Source: Rhizobium rosettiformans (lineage in GTDB: Bacteria > Pseudomonadota > Alphaproteobacteria > Rhizobiales > Rhizobiaceae). From it: a stretch of 64,000 bases of DNA. Positions within the stretch are counted from its first letter, which is position 1. Each line of letters begins with the position of its first letter. Location: NCBI RefSeq assembly GCF_016806065.1, contig NZ_CP032405.1, positions 2,942,001 through 3,006,000 of the forward strand, given 5' to 3'. The notes below the pieces were generated by a model. It saw only the letters and a program-made list of their open reading frames with translations. It made no database searches and was not told the DNA's origin. Of this stretch, positions 54,281 to 63,435 are shown in pieces. Made by a program: the position numbers and the translations under genes.

Positions 54281-54644
54281 CTGTCTTACCTTGTTCTGTC
54301 AGTGGTGTTGCGCTGCATATATGGCGCCAGCGCGATATTTAAACGGGGCATATCTGAAACTTCTTGCGGTCTTTGCTTGGCGGCGTCTGCGTATAGCGCA
54401 AGTATAATTTTATGAAATCTTCAGTAAATCGCGTAAAACATTTGTTATGGTTAACGAATCGTTTGTGTCTTTTAAGCAACGTCCCGATTTGGTCATGGCT
54501 GCGCCACAAAGAATTCACATTTCCGCTCTTTCATTTCCTCAATTTCTATTCATCTAGACAGTCGGAACGGACAGATTACCCACTAACGTTCAGGCCGCCG
54601 TTGGTTCTTAGTGAAGAGCGGCCGGGAACCGAAAGGAGACTAAC
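54281..54644 (+). promoter_or_regulatory. Long non-coding leader/promoter region of ropB
   Basis: A 364-base spacer between the divergent SDR and ropB genes with no credible coding frame. The stretch 54400-54560 is distinctly AT-rich. It holds two close palindromes, AACA-TT-TGTT (54437-54446) and AACGA-A-TCGTT (54453-54463), which could be regulator sites. The part next to ropB is GC-rich and ends in a strong AAGGAGA ribosome-binding site, suggesting a long structured 5' untranslated region. Confidence 0.4.
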
Positions 54645-55304
54645 ATGCGTAACCTCAAGATCATGCTTCTGGCATCCGCCACCTCGTTCGCAGCTTTCGC
54701 CGCCCAGGCAGCCGACGCCATCTACCAGGCACCGGAAGCCCCGATGGCGACCGAATCCTACTCTGCACCGGCCGGCAACTGGTCGGGTGCCTATGTCGGT
54801 GGTGGTCTGACCTACGACTTCGGCAAGTTCACCGGCTCGGACAACGGCCGTGACGCCAAGGACCTCGGCGGCACCCTTTACGGTGGTTACAACATGCAGA
54901 ACGGCTCGATCGTTTACGGTGCAGAAGCTGACATCAGCTACGCCGGTGAAGACGGTTCGGCCGGCAGCCAGGCTCCGGTCGGTGCGCTCAAGGGCACCCA
55001 GGGCGTCAACGGCTCGGTCCGTGGTCGCGTCGGTTACGATCTGAACCCCTTCATGGTCTACGGTACGGCTGGTCTGGCTGTTGCCAACCACGAGCTGGAA
55101 GGCGGCGGCACCAACGACGAGAAGCTGGCAGCCGGCTACACGGTTGGTGCTGGTGTCGAAACCTTCGTCACCGACAACATCACGGCTCGCGTCGAATATC
55201 GCTATAGCGACTACCAGAAGCGCGACTTCAACCTCGGTGGTTCGACCATTTCCCGCGGCTTCGACGACCATTCGGTCAAGGTCGGCATGGGCGTCAAGTT
55301 CTGA
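54645..55304 (+). CDS. ropB: RopB-like outer-membrane beta-barrel protein
   Basis: A 219-residue outer-membrane protein of the OMP25/31-RopB porin-like family. It has a signal peptide (cleavage after about Ala22, AAQA), then a short linker and eight predicted beta-strands (NWSGAYVGGGLTYDFG; GGTLYGGYNMQNG; GSVRGRVGYDLNPFMVYGTAGLAV; ARVEYRYSDYQ), ending in a C-terminal Phe (GVKF) for barrel assembly. RopB is an abundant envelope protein in rhizobia and brucellae. The strong AAGGAGA site, clear terminator and monocistronic layout fit high expression. Confidence 0.88.
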   Translation: MRNLKIMLLASATSFAAFAAQAADAIYQAPEAPMATESYSAPAGNWSGAYVGGGLTYDFGKFTGSDNGRDAKDLGGTLYGGYNMQNGSIVYGAEADISYAGEDGSAGSQAPVGALKGTQGVNGSVRGRVGYDLNPFMVYGTAGLAVANHELEGGGTNDEKLAAGYTVGAGVETFVTDNITARVEYRYSDYQKRDFNLGGSTISRGFDDHSVKVGMGVKF

Positions 55305-55326
55305 TCCACGTGATCGAGAATAAGAG

Positions 55327-55355
55327 AAAAGCCGGGGCATCGTCCCGGCTTTTTT
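55327..55355. terminator. Terminator after ropB
   Basis: AAAAGCCGGG (55327-55336) pairs with CCCGGCTTTT (55344-55353) around a seven-base loop, with a further T-run. It also faces the end of the convergent GST gene and can serve both. Confidence 0.9.
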
Positions 55356-55380
55356 GATTCTGGCGGAAAGCTGTATGAGG

Positions 55381-55977
55381 TCAGGCTTTCGGCCTGAGGG
55401 CCGGGTAGGGCTCGAAATGCTTGGCGAACTTTGCCGGCCATTCGGTGAGCGCGGCCCGACCATTTTCCCATTCGCCGGGGAAGCGCAACATCAGGTAACC
55501 GAGGGTGGATGCCAGCGCAAAGTGGCCGCCATGCAGCTTCTTGCCCATCTTTGGCAGGTGCTTGTCGAGATGATCGAGGCTACGATTGATCTTCGCCCAT
55601 TGCCGGTCGATCACATCCTGGCTGACGAGTTCCGGCGGCCGGAAGCGCTTCTCGTAGACGATGGCGAGCAGGCAGTCGGCGATCCCGTCGGCCAGGGCCT
55701 CGAGCACATCGGCTTCGGTCCGCTTCTCGTCCTTCTTCGGATAGAGACGCTTGTCGGACAGGCGGTGCAGATATTGCATGATCGCCCGGCTGTCGAAGAT
55801 GGCCGTGCCATTGTCGGTGATCAGCGTCGGGATTTTGCCGAGCGGATTGGCGTCGACGAGTTCCGACGGGTTCTCCGCCGTGTTGACCCTGACCTCTTCC
55901 AGTTCGATGCCGAGATGGCGGGCCGCCATGCGAACCTTGGACGAATAGGGCGAGGCGGGCGCGAAGAGCAGCTTCAT
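55381..55977 (-). CDS. Glutathione S-transferase family protein
   Basis: A 198-residue GST-like protein. The thioredoxin-like N-terminal domain (MKLLFAPASPYSSKVRMAARHLGI; PLGKIPTLITDNGTAIFDSRAIMQYL) places Ser residues (SPYSSK) at the thiol-activating position; the rest is the helical domain. Substrate unknown. It differs clearly from the GST at 48.7 kb. AGGAAACC precedes ATG 55975-55977; a longer frame upstream overlaps the RNase T2 gene and is rejected. It lies 28 bases downstream of the RNase T2 gene. Confidence 0.86.
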   Translation of the reverse strand: MKLLFAPASPYSSKVRMAARHLGIELEEVRVNTAENPSELVDANPLGKIPTLITDNGTAIFDSRAIMQYLHRLSDKRLYPKKDEKRTEADVLEALADGIADCLLAIVYEKRFRPPELVSQDVIDRQWAKINRSLDHLDKHLPKMGKKLHGGHFALASTLGYLMLRFPGEWENGRAALTEWPAKFAKHFEPYPALRPKA

Positions 55978-56005
55978 GATGGTTTCCTGTGGCTCTCGTG
56001 GCGAG

Positions 56006-56767
56006 TTAACGCGTAGGCGGGATCGTGATCTCGGAGCGGCGGCAGGACCGGCTGTCGACCTCAGGGCAGGCGCGGAAGCCAAGCGACCGGTCGAGGCAGA
56101 TCCTGACTTCGTCGACTCTCTCCCTATCACAGGTCACGGCGACTGCCGAGCGGGTGAGCCCCGGATTGCTGCGGATGAAGGCTGCCTCCACGGCCTGCGG
56201 CGATGTCCGGCTTTCCGTGGAGACCGTGGCGAGTTCCGGCGGGATGCGAATGCGCTCATGGGCCTCGCGCACCAGCGTGAAATAGTCCTGCATGCCAAGC
56301 CCGGAACACGAACCATGCGTGCGCCATTGGTGACCGATCAGCCCCATGCTCGGCATGATGTCGATCACGGTCCGTCCGATCCGCTCGGGCACGCGACTGC
56401 CTTCCGGTGTGGGGCAGTTCTCCGGCCAGCCTTTTTCGTTCTGCGGCCAAAGCCCGTGCACCACCCAACCGAAGTCTTTGGCCCCGCCGCATTGCTCGCG
56501 GTTGCGGCCGGCAGCTTCGCCGTCACAGAAGGTCGGCGACCAGGAGAGGGAGAGCACGTAGAAATCAAAGCCACTGCCTTGCGGGACATTGCTCGCGGCA
56601 GATGTGCCCAATTCCTTCGCTTCGTCGCGCGAAGTCGAAGGCATCTCTGTCTGCGGAGAGGCTGATGGCGAAGCCCGCTCGACCGGCGCATCCGCTGGCA
56701 GGAAGCTGTAAACGGCTGCCGCCGCGATCATGAGGCCGAGGGCGATGAAGCCGGTATAGCGTCCCAT
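56006..56767 (-). CDS. RNase T2 family ribonuclease
   Basis: A 253-residue protein with an N-terminal membrane/signal segment (FIALGLMIAAAAVYSFL) and a Pro/Ser-rich linker before a T2 ribonuclease domain. The CAS I motif is intact (WVVHGLWPQ, His104). The CAS II region reads HQWRTHGSC (146-154): both histidines are there, but the usual catalytic Glu is Gln147 and the usual Lys is Thr150. Several Cys pairs support export. It should act on RNA in the periplasm or outside, possibly with reduced or altered activity. Confidence 0.86.
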   Translation of the reverse strand: MGRYTGFIALGLMIAAAAVYSFLPADAPVERASPSASPQTEMPSTSRDEAKELGTSAASNVPQGSGFDFYVLSLSWSPTFCDGEAAGRNREQCGGAKDFGWVVHGLWPQNEKGWPENCPTPEGSRVPERIGRTVIDIMPSMGLIGHQWRTHGSCSGLGMQDYFTLVREAHERIRIPPELATVSTESRTSPQAVEAAFIRSNPGLTRSAVAVTCDRERVDEVRICLDRSLGFRACPEVDSRSCRRSEITIPPTR

Positions 56768-56785
56768 GCGCTGCTCGGCTCCCGC

Positions 56786-57649
56786 TCAGTCTTCGCCGCG
56801 CAGCCAGAAGCAGCGATGCGAGGCGTAACGATCCTGCGCCATCAGTCGCTTCAGTTCCGGCAGCACCAGATGCATCTCGTCCTTCAGCGTGAAGGGCGGA
56901 TTGACGATGACGAGGCCGGTGCCGGAAAGTCCGGTCTGCTCGCGGTCGCTTTTCACATGCAGCTCGGCGCAGAGCATTTTGGGGATCCCAAGCGCCTGCA
57001 GTGCCTCGTGGAATTCCTTGATCGGCGCGCCCTTCTTGATCGGATACCACAGGCAATAGACGCCGTTGGCAAAGCGGCGATGCGCCTTGGCAAGCCCGTC
57101 TACCAGCCGCTCATATTCGCCCTCGATCTCGAAGGGCGGATCGACCAACACGATTCCGCGTTTCTCCTTCGGCGGCAGATGCGCATTCAGCGTCAGCCAG
57201 CCATCGAGCTCGGTCACGCGAACCTGAAAATCGCCTTCGAACTGCCGGGCGAGCGCCCGCGCGTCTTCGGGATGCAGCTCCATGGCGGAGAGCCTGTCCT
57301 GCGGGCGGAAGAGATCGCGGGCGAGCTTCGGCGAGCCGGGATATTTCTGCAAGGGGCCACCGGCCTCGCGATCCGGGTTCAGCGCCTTCACCGCATCCAT
57401 ATAGGGCGCCATGATCTCGGCGACCTTTTCCGGCAGCTCCGCATCGATGACTTTGGCGATGCCCTCCAGCCATTCGCCAGTCTTCTGCGCTTCGCTAGAG
57501 GAGAGGTCGTAGAGCCCGATCCCGGCATGGGTGTCGAGCACGCGGAATGCCTTGTCCTTCTGCTGCAGGTAGACGATCAGCCGCGACAGGACGAGATGCT
57601 TCAGGACATCGGCAAAATTGCCCGCGTGATAAATGTGGCGATAATTCAT
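56786..57649 (-). CDS. rlmJ: 23S rRNA (adenine-2030-N6)-methyltransferase RlmJ
   Basis: SAM-dependent methylation of A2030 in 23S rRNA. The 287-residue protein has the family N-terminus MNYRHIYHAGNFADVLKH, the SAM segment VLDTHAGIGLYDL and the catalytic DPPF motif (VLVDPPFEIEGEY). GGAAG precedes ATG 57647-57649; a much longer frame upstream runs antisense through the divergent oxidoreductase gene and is not real. It lies 18 bases before the RNase T2 gene and is probably co-transcribed with it. Confidence 0.93.
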   Translation of the reverse strand: MNYRHIYHAGNFADVLKHLVLSRLIVYLQQKDKAFRVLDTHAGIGLYDLSSSEAQKTGEWLEGIAKVIDAELPEKVAEIMAPYMDAVKALNPDREAGGPLQKYPGSPKLARDLFRPQDRLSAMELHPEDARALARQFEGDFQVRVTELDGWLTLNAHLPPKEKRGIVLVDPPFEIEGEYERLVDGLAKAHRRFANGVYCLWYPIKKGAPIKEFHEALQALGIPKMLCAELHVKSDREQTGLSGTGLVIVNPPFTLKDEMHLVLPELKRLMAQDRYASHRCFWLRGED

Positions 57650-57724
57650 GAAGGCTTCCGATGGCAGTGATGATTTCTTTGAATGGGGCTTTTGAGCGTT
57701 CCGGCCATGGCCTATAACGGCCCC

Positions 57725-59839
57725 ATGAACATCCAGAGCCCCATCCGAAACCGGTCGCTTGGTCATACGGCCTGTCCGCATGACTGTCCATCCACCTGCG
57801 CGCTTGACGTCGAACTGACCGAGGACGGCCGCATCGGCCGTATGCGCGGGGCAACGGAGAACAGCTACACTGCTGGCGTCATCTGCGCCAAGGTCGCGCG
57901 TTATGCCGAGCGGCTCTATCATCCCGACCGGCTGATGAAGCCGGTGCGCAGGGCAGGGGCCAAGGGTGCGGGGCAGTGGCAGGATGTCACCTGGGAAGCC
58001 GCCCTCGACGAGATCGCCGACGCTTTCGTCAAGGCCGAGCAGCGCCATGGCTCGGAAGCCGTCTGGCCATACTTCTACGCTGGCACCATGGGGCTCGTTC
58101 AGCGCGATTCCATCGAGCGCCTGCGCCACGCCAAGAAATATTCCGGCTTCTTCGGCACGATCTGCACCAATATGGCCTGGACCGGCTATGTCATGGGCAC
58201 CGGCACGCTGCGCGGCCCGGACCCGCGCGAAATGGCCGTCTCCGATTGCGTCGTGATATGGGGCACCAATGCGGTTGCGACCCAGGTCAATGTGATGACC
58301 CATGCGATCAAGGCCCGCAAGGATCGTGGCGCGAAGATCGTCGTCGTCGATATCTACGACAATCCGACGATGAAGCAGGCCGATATGGCCCTTATCCTCA
58401 GGCCCGGCACGGATGCGGCGCTTGCCTGTGCTGCCATGCATGTCGCCTTCCGCGATGGTTATGCCGACCGCGAATACTTGGCGAAATTCGCCGATGATCC
58501 TGCCGGTCTCGAAGCGCATCTCGAGGACAAGACGCCGGCATGGGCGTCAGCCATTACGGGCCTTTCCGTTGAGGAGATCGAGGCCTTCGCCGGTCTCGTA
58601 GGGGAAACCAGGAAGTCCTACTTCCGCCTCGGCTACGGATTCACCCGAAGCCGCAATGGCGCCGTCTCCATGCATGCGGCGCTGTCGCTCGCGACCGTGC
58701 TCGGCGCCTGGCAATACGAGGGCGGCGGTGCCTTCCACTCGAACAGCGACATCTTCCAGCTCAATAAGGCCGAACTGATGGGCACGGCCATGGTCGACCC
58801 TGAGATCCGCATGCTCGACCAGTCGCAGATCGGTCGTGTCCTGACGGGGGATGCGGAAGCCCTCCGCCATCGCGGTCCAGTCGACGCGCTGATCATCCAG
58901 AACACCAATCCCGTGAATGTCGCGCCCGAACAGCGGCTGGTGAAACAGGGCTTCCTGCGCAACGATCTCTTCGTTGCCGTCCACGAGCAGTTCATGACCG
59001 AGACGGCGGAACTCGCCGATATCGTCCTGCCCGCCACCATGTTCGTTGAGCACGACGACATCTATCGCGGCGGAGGACAGAGCCATATCCTGCTCGGGCC
59101 GAAGCTCGTCGATGCACCGCCTCTGGTGCGCACCAATCTCTTCGTCATCGAGGAACTGGCGAAACGCCTCGGCGTCGCCGACCGCCCCGGCTTCGGCAAG
59201 ACCGAGCGCGAGCATATCGAGCGCATGCTCTATGTCAGCGGCAAGCCGGATTTCGATACGCTGATCGAGGACAAGTGGCTCGACTGCCAACCGGCCTTCG
59301 ATGACGCGCATTACCTGAACGGCTTCGCCCATCCGGACGGCAAGTTCCGCTTCAAGCCGGATTGGGAAGGAACACCCGCCCCCAACAAGCCGCCGGCAAG
59401 GCTCGGCTCGCTCGGGCCGGTGAAGCAGCTCCCGACCTTCCCCGATCAGGTCGATCTGATCGAAGTGGCCGATGCCGAACATCCCTTCCGGCTGGCGACA
59501 TCGCCGGCGCGCAACTTCCTCAACTCCACCTTCGCCGAAACCAAGACCTCGCGCGACAAGGAGGGACGTCCGGAAGTCATGGTGAACCCCGCCGATGCCC
59601 TAAGCCTCGGCCTCGCCGATGGCGATGTCGTCCAACTCGGCAATGTCAGGGGAGAGCTGCGAATCCACGCCAAGATCACCGAGGCCGTGAAGCCGGGCGT
59701 CCTGATCGCCGAAGGCCTCTGGCCGAACAAGGCCCATCTCGACGGCGAGGGCATCAACGTCCTGACCGGTGCGGACCCGGCGGCACCCCATGGTGGTGCC
59801 GCCTTCCACGACAACAAGGTCTGGATGAGAAAAGCCTAA
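57725..59839 (+). CDS. Molybdopterin oxidoreductase with N-terminal [4Fe-4S] site
   Basis: A 704-residue enzyme of the DMSO reductase/formate dehydrogenase superfamily. Cys17, Cys21, Cys25 and Cys54 (ACPHDCPSTC ... VICAKV) form an Fe-S site; then come the two molybdopterin-guanine-dinucleotide regions (VIWGTNAVATQVN near 177; IIQNTNPVNVAPEQ near 395) and the C-terminal barrel (PARNFLNSTFAE ... LANVRGEL-type LGNVRGELRI). No twin-arginine signal is seen, so it is cytoplasmic. The Mo ligand and substrate cannot be assigned. The start at 57725 is a choice among in-frame ATGs (57683, 57707). moaE and moaD lie 7 kb away. Confidence 0.85.
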   Translation: MNIQSPIRNRSLGHTACPHDCPSTCALDVELTEDGRIGRMRGATENSYTAGVICAKVARYAERLYHPDRLMKPVRRAGAKGAGQWQDVTWEAALDEIADAFVKAEQRHGSEAVWPYFYAGTMGLVQRDSIERLRHAKKYSGFFGTICTNMAWTGYVMGTGTLRGPDPREMAVSDCVVIWGTNAVATQVNVMTHAIKARKDRGAKIVVVDIYDNPTMKQADMALILRPGTDAALACAAMHVAFRDGYADREYLAKFADDPAGLEAHLEDKTPAWASAITGLSVEEIEAFAGLVGETRKSYFRLGYGFTRSRNGAVSMHAALSLATVLGAWQYEGGGAFHSNSDIFQLNKAELMGTAMVDPEIRMLDQSQIGRVLTGDAEALRHRGPVDALIIQNTNPVNVAPEQRLVKQGFLRNDLFVAVHEQFMTETAELADIVLPATMFVEHDDIYRGGGQSHILLGPKLVDAPPLVRTNLFVIEELAKRLGVADRPGFGKTEREHIERMLYVSGKPDFDTLIEDKWLDCQPAFDDAHYLNGFAHPDGKFRFKPDWEGTPAPNKPPARLGSLGPVKQLPTFPDQVDLIEVADAEHPFRLATSPARNFLNSTFAETKTSRDKEGRPEVMVNPADALSLGLADGDVVQLGNVRGELRIHAKITEAVKPGVLIAEGLWPNKAHLDGEGINVLTGADPAAPHGGAAFHDNKVWMRKA

Positions 59840-59843
59840 AAAC

Positions 59844-60443
59844 ATGAGTATTTTCGACAAGGCCCGGATCGCGATCCTGGAAGACAAGACGCTGTGGAAG
59901 GGCTGGAGCCACCTGCGCGGCATCACCTTCGATTTCTTCCGCGAGGGCAGGGCGCCGCACCGGCTCTCCTGGGAAGTGTTCGAGCGCCGCAATGCGTCAG
60001 CTATTCTCCTGCACAATGTCGAGCGCGACACCGTCACCCTGGTTCGCCAGTTGCGCATCGCGGCTCATCTGAGCGGTGAGTATCCCTATCTGCTCGAGGT
60101 CCCCGCGGGATTCATCGACGATGGCGAAACGGCGATGCAGGCGGCCCTGCGCGAAGCGCTGGAAGAAACCGGCTACAAGATCGCCAAGGCAATCCCCGCC
60201 TTCGCCGCCTACATGTCGCCCGGTTCGGTCACCGAAAAGCTCCACGGCTTCTACGCCGCCGTGACCGATGCCGACCGTATTGCCGACGGTGGCGGGCTCG
60301 ATGACGAGCAGGAAGATCTCGAAGTCGTCGAGCTTTCGTTCGCAGAAGCCATGGAGATGGTCGAAGCCGGCGAGATCATCGATGCCAAGACGATCATGCT
60401 CTTACAATGGGCGTCGTTGAAGCGAAGAGACCAGCCCGGCTAG
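59844..60443 (+). CDS. NUDIX hydrolase (ADP-ribose/GDP-sugar pyrophosphatase type)
   Basis: A 199-residue hydrolase with an intact NUDIX box (GFIDDGETAMQAALREALEETGY, residues about 89-111, with G-x5-E-x7-REaxEExGy). The N-terminal strands and overall length match ADP-ribose pyrophosphatase and NudK enzymes that act as dimers on nucleotide sugars. It starts four bases after the oxidoreductase stop codon and lacks its own strong ribosome-binding site, so it is translated with that gene. Its TAG stop overlaps the stop of the convergent omptin gene at a shared CTAG. Confidence 0.88.
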   Translation: MSIFDKARIAILEDKTLWKGWSHLRGITFDFFREGRAPHRLSWEVFERRNASAILLHNVERDTVTLVRQLRIAAHLSGEYPYLLEVPAGFIDDGETAMQAALREALEETGYKIAKAIPAFAAYMSPGSVTEKLHGFYAAVTDADRIADGGGLDDEQEDLEVVELSFAEAMEMVEAGEIIDAKTIMLLQWASLKRRDQPG

Positions 60444-61381
60444 AAGCTCCCTTTTACGCCGGCCGAAAGAGTGATCGACTGGAAATCGGCCGCTGCACCA
60501 TCCTCAAAACTACCGCTGGCACCGGTTACGGTGTGGCGGACATGGGCGTCGCCCCGAGTCTTAAAGATCTTCTGGAAGTCGCCGCCGACATAAAGCGATG
60601 CTGATTGCAGGATCTTGTAGTCGGCCGTGACCGTCGCTCCGACCATCGGCGCCGGGTCAAGCGTGTCGGTGAAGCGCAGATTTCTGAGCCAGTGGTCATC
60701 GACGCCTTTGTAGCTGATGGCTGCACCGCCGCGCAGAACGCCCGATAGCGTCAAGGCGCCGATTTTCTGCTCGGCATTGGCGCTGAGGAACACGGTTGGA
60801 ATACGCTGCTCGTAGGTTATGCCCTTCAACCCGTCGGCAAAATTGCCGACCGTGTCATGCAGTGTCGTATCGCTATAGATGTAGCTGCCGCCGCGGGCCG
60901 TCCATTTGACATTGGTGTAGCCGATGCCGCCGCCGAGGCCGAGGCGGGTGGCACCCGTATCAACGAGCGCCTTTTCGGCTTCGAGGAGCACGTTGATGTA
61001 GCGGTCGAGCTCGGTATCCGGATGCAGGGACTGGTGGGTCCAGCCGGAATAGGAGGTGCTCAGCCAGTCGCGGTCTTCCATGTAGCCGTTGCCGCCGAGA
61101 CCGACATCGAGCCGCCCCTTGAGCTTCCAGGCATAGCCGATATCGACGTCGCCTCCGAGCGTGCCGGTCACGACGCCCTTGCTCTCCCAGTCGAGCTGGC
61201 TGATCTTGCGGTCGCCGCTATAAACGTATTCGCCGGCCTTGATGTTGGCCATCCCGACGCCGGCATAATAGCGCACAGAGCCGGCGGTCGAGCCGCCAGA
61301 GGCATCCTGTCCGGAGGCGGGTGTGGCGAGCAAAAGGGCGCCGCCGACAAAGAGAACGGGATTGATCTGGGACTTGAACAT
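60440..61381 (-). CDS. Omptin family outer-membrane protease
   Basis: A 313-residue omptin, the ten-stranded beta-barrel protease of Gram-negative outer membranes. After a signal peptide (cleavage after about Gly24) all four catalytic residues of OmpT are recognisable: Asp103 and Asp105 in MEDRDW, Asp228 and His230 in VDDHW. TARGGSYIYS (161-170) is nearly identical to OmpT as I remember it, and the protein ends in Phe (GSF). It should cleave peptides or host proteins, usually needing LPS. It is downstream of purN with an 89-base gap. Confidence 0.88.
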   Translation of the reverse strand: MFKSQINPVLFVGGALLLATPASGQDASGGSTAGSVRYYAGVGMANIKAGEYVYSGDRKISQLDWESKGVVTGTLGGDVDIGYAWKLKGRLDVGLGGNGYMEDRDWLSTSYSGWTHQSLHPDTELDRYINVLLEAEKALVDTGATRLGLGGGIGYTNVKWTARGGSYIYSDTTLHDTVGNFADGLKGITYEQRIPTVFLSANAEQKIGALTLSGVLRGGAAISYKGVDDHWLRNLRFTDTLDPAPMVGATVTADYKILQSASLYVGGDFQKIFKTRGDAHVRHTVTGASGSFEDGAAADFQSITLSAGVKGSF

Positions 61382-61470
61382 GAGCTGACCGTATCGATTG
61401 AATAATCGTCACGGTTGCATGGTTATGGTTAAGGGATTGCTACCTCGCGCCGGCTAACCCTCAGCGGGTG

Positions 61471-62127
61471 TCAGGCGCTGATCAGCCTTGCCGCTGGATC
61501 TGTCTTGGACGCGAGCCTTTCGACGCTGCCATCGGCACGCATCGAGACGTTGCCGGAGGCGACTAGCTTCAGTGCTGCCGCATAGGTCTGGTGCTCGACG
61601 GTCAGTACGCGCGCGGCCAGCGTCTCGGAGGTGTCGTCGATCAGGATCGGCACCACCGACTGTGCGATAACAGGGCCTTCGTCCATGCCTTCGGTAACGA
61701 AATGCACGGTGCAGCCCGCGACCTTCATGCCGGCCTCGATTGCCCGCTGATGGGTGTGCAGGCCCGGGAAGAGCGGCAGAAGGGACGGGTGGATGTTGAG
61801 GATCCGGCCTTCATGCGGGCGAATGAAGTCGCCGGATAGTAGGCGCATGTAACCGGCAAGGCAGATCAGGTCGGGGCCGATCTCGGCAAGTGCGGCGAGG
61901 ATCGCCGCCTCGTGCTCGGCCTTGGAGCCATAGGCCTTGCGCGAGAAGACGTGTGTCGGAATGCCGAGCGCTTGCGCCTTGGCAATGCCGCCGGCCTCCG
62001 GCTTGTCGGAGAAAACAGCGACGATCTCGGCCGGATAGTCGGCCGCTTCGCATGCTTTCGCAAGCGCCAGCATGTTCGACCCGCCGCCGGAAATGAAGGC
62101 GACGACGCGTTTGCGGCTGGCGCTCAT
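61471..62127 (-). CDS. purN: Phosphoribosylglycinamide formyltransferase PurN
   Basis: Third step of purine synthesis, formylating GAR with 10-formyl-tetrahydrofolate. The 218-residue protein has the N-terminal [12 protein letters not shown], the catalytic stretch [25 protein letters not shown] with its Asn and His, and the later Asp in [10 protein letters not shown]. Its ATG overlaps the purM stop in an ATGA sequence, so the pair is coupled. PurF, encoded near the other end of the window, starts the same pathway. Confidence 0.95.
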   Translation of the reverse strand: MSASRKRVVAFISGGGSNMLALAKACEAADYPAEIVAVFSDKPEAGGIAKAQALGIPTHVFSRKAYGSKAEHEAAILAALAEIGPDLICLAGYMRLLSGDFIRPHEGRILNIHPSLLPLFPGLHTHQRAIEAGMKVAGCTVHFVTEGMDEGPVIAQSVVPILIDDTSETLAARVLTVEHQTYAAALKLVASGNVSMRADGSVERLASKTDPAARLISA

Positions 62128-63197
62128 AGGGCGAGCGTGCCCTTGTAGGTTACGCCATGCGCGCCTTCTTCGCGGGCGATCATGCGGCCAAGACGGGCAA
62201 CGGTTTCACCTTCGGCCTCGAGAGCCTTGTTCACGTCTTCCACCTTGTCGGCGGAGACAACGACGATCATGCCGATGCCGCAGTTGAAAGTGCGCAGCAT
62301 TTCGTTCTGGGCAACGCCGCCAGTCTTGGCGAGCCAGGAGAAGACAGCCGGAACCTGGAAGGAGGAGAGATCGATCTCGGCCGCCAGATGCTTCGGCAGC
62401 ACGCGCGGGATATTCTCAGGAAAGCCGCCGCCGGTGATATGGGCGAGCGCCTTCAGCGACTTGGTTTCCTTGATCGCCTTCAGGAGCGGCTTCACATAGA
62501 TACGGGTTGGGGTCAGCAGGGCTGCACCGAGCGACTGTCCCTCAGCGAAGGGGGCGGGGGCATCCCAGGCAAGGCCCGAGACTTCAACGATCTTGCGTAC
62601 CAGCGAAAAGCCGTTGGAATGCACGCCCGAGGAGGAAAGGCCGAGGATTACGTCACCTTCGGCAATGTCGCCCGCCGGCAGCAGTTCGCCGCGCTCGGCA
62701 GCACCCACGGCAAAGCCCGCGAGGTCATAATCGCCCTTGGAATACATGCCCGGCATTTCGGCGGTTTCGCCTCCGATCAGCGCGCAACCTGCTTCGCGGC
62801 AGCCGGCAGCAATGCCCTGAACGATGGCCGCACCCTGGTCGGGGTCGAGCTTTCCGGTGGCGAAATAGTCGAGGAAGAGCAGGGGTTCGGCACCCTGAAC
62901 GACCAGATCGTTGACGCACATGGCCACCAGGTCGATGCCGACGGTGTCGTGGATATCGGCGTCGATGGCGATCTTCAGCTTGGTGCCGACGCCGTCGTTT
63001 GCCGCAACCAGAATCGGGTCCTTGAAGCCGGCAGCCTTCAGATCGAAGAGCCCGCCGAAGCCGCCGATCTCGCCATCCGCACCCGGACGGCGCGTCGACT
63101 TCACGGCCGGCTTGATCTTCTCGACCATCAGGTTGCCTGCATCGATATCGACGCCTGCATCGCTATAGGTCAACCCGTTCTTGCCAGCCTGGCTCAT
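62124..63197 (-). CDS. purM: Phosphoribosylformylglycinamidine cyclo-ligase PurM
   Basis: ATP-dependent ring closure giving 5-aminoimidazole ribonucleotide. The 357-residue protein shows the family landmarks: [13 protein letters not shown] near the start, [47 protein letters not shown] and [18 protein letters not shown] six bases upstream fixes ATG 63195-63197; the frame is open 14 codons further. It is divergent from the AI-2E/PerM family gene. Confidence 0.95.
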   Translation of the reverse strand: MSQAGKNGLTYSDAGVDIDAGNLMVEKIKPAVKSTRRPGADGEIGGFGGLFDLKAAGFKDPILVAANDGVGTKLKIAIDADIHDTVGIDLVAMCVNDLVVQGAEPLLFLDYFATGKLDPDQGAAIVQGIAAGCREAGCALIGGETAEMPGMYSKGDYDLAGFAVGAAERGELLPAGDIAEGDVILGLSSSGVHSNGFSLVRKIVEVSGLAWDAPAPFAEGQSLGAALLTPTRIYVKPLLKAIKETKSLKALAHITGGGFPENIPRVLPKHLAAEIDLSSFQVPAVFSWLAKTGGVAQNEMLRTFNCGIGMIVVVSADKVEDVNKALEAEGETVARLGRMIAREEGAHGVTYKGTLAL

Positions 63198-63435
63198 GCC
63201 TGCCTCCGATCCTGCGAGAATTTCGGCTGGCCATGGCATGAAGAGCCCTCGGATGCAAGCTGCGAGCCGCAGAAGCCCACGATTTCCCGGGCATTCTGGC
63301 CCGCGATTGCATCTTGTCGCTGCGGAACGGGCGGGAGTTCTTGACCAAGGCTTCTGCGGTAACCTATCTCCTACCGTGGCGGCGCAGCATGGTTTGCGGG
63401 CCTCCGCAGGGCTCGAACTTCGAACGGAGACTCAC

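Noticed and set aside
57650..58519. Extension of the rlmJ frame upstream of 57649
   Set aside because: It is antisense to the molybdopterin oxidoreductase; the RlmJ family N-terminus MNYRHIYHAGNF starts at 57649.
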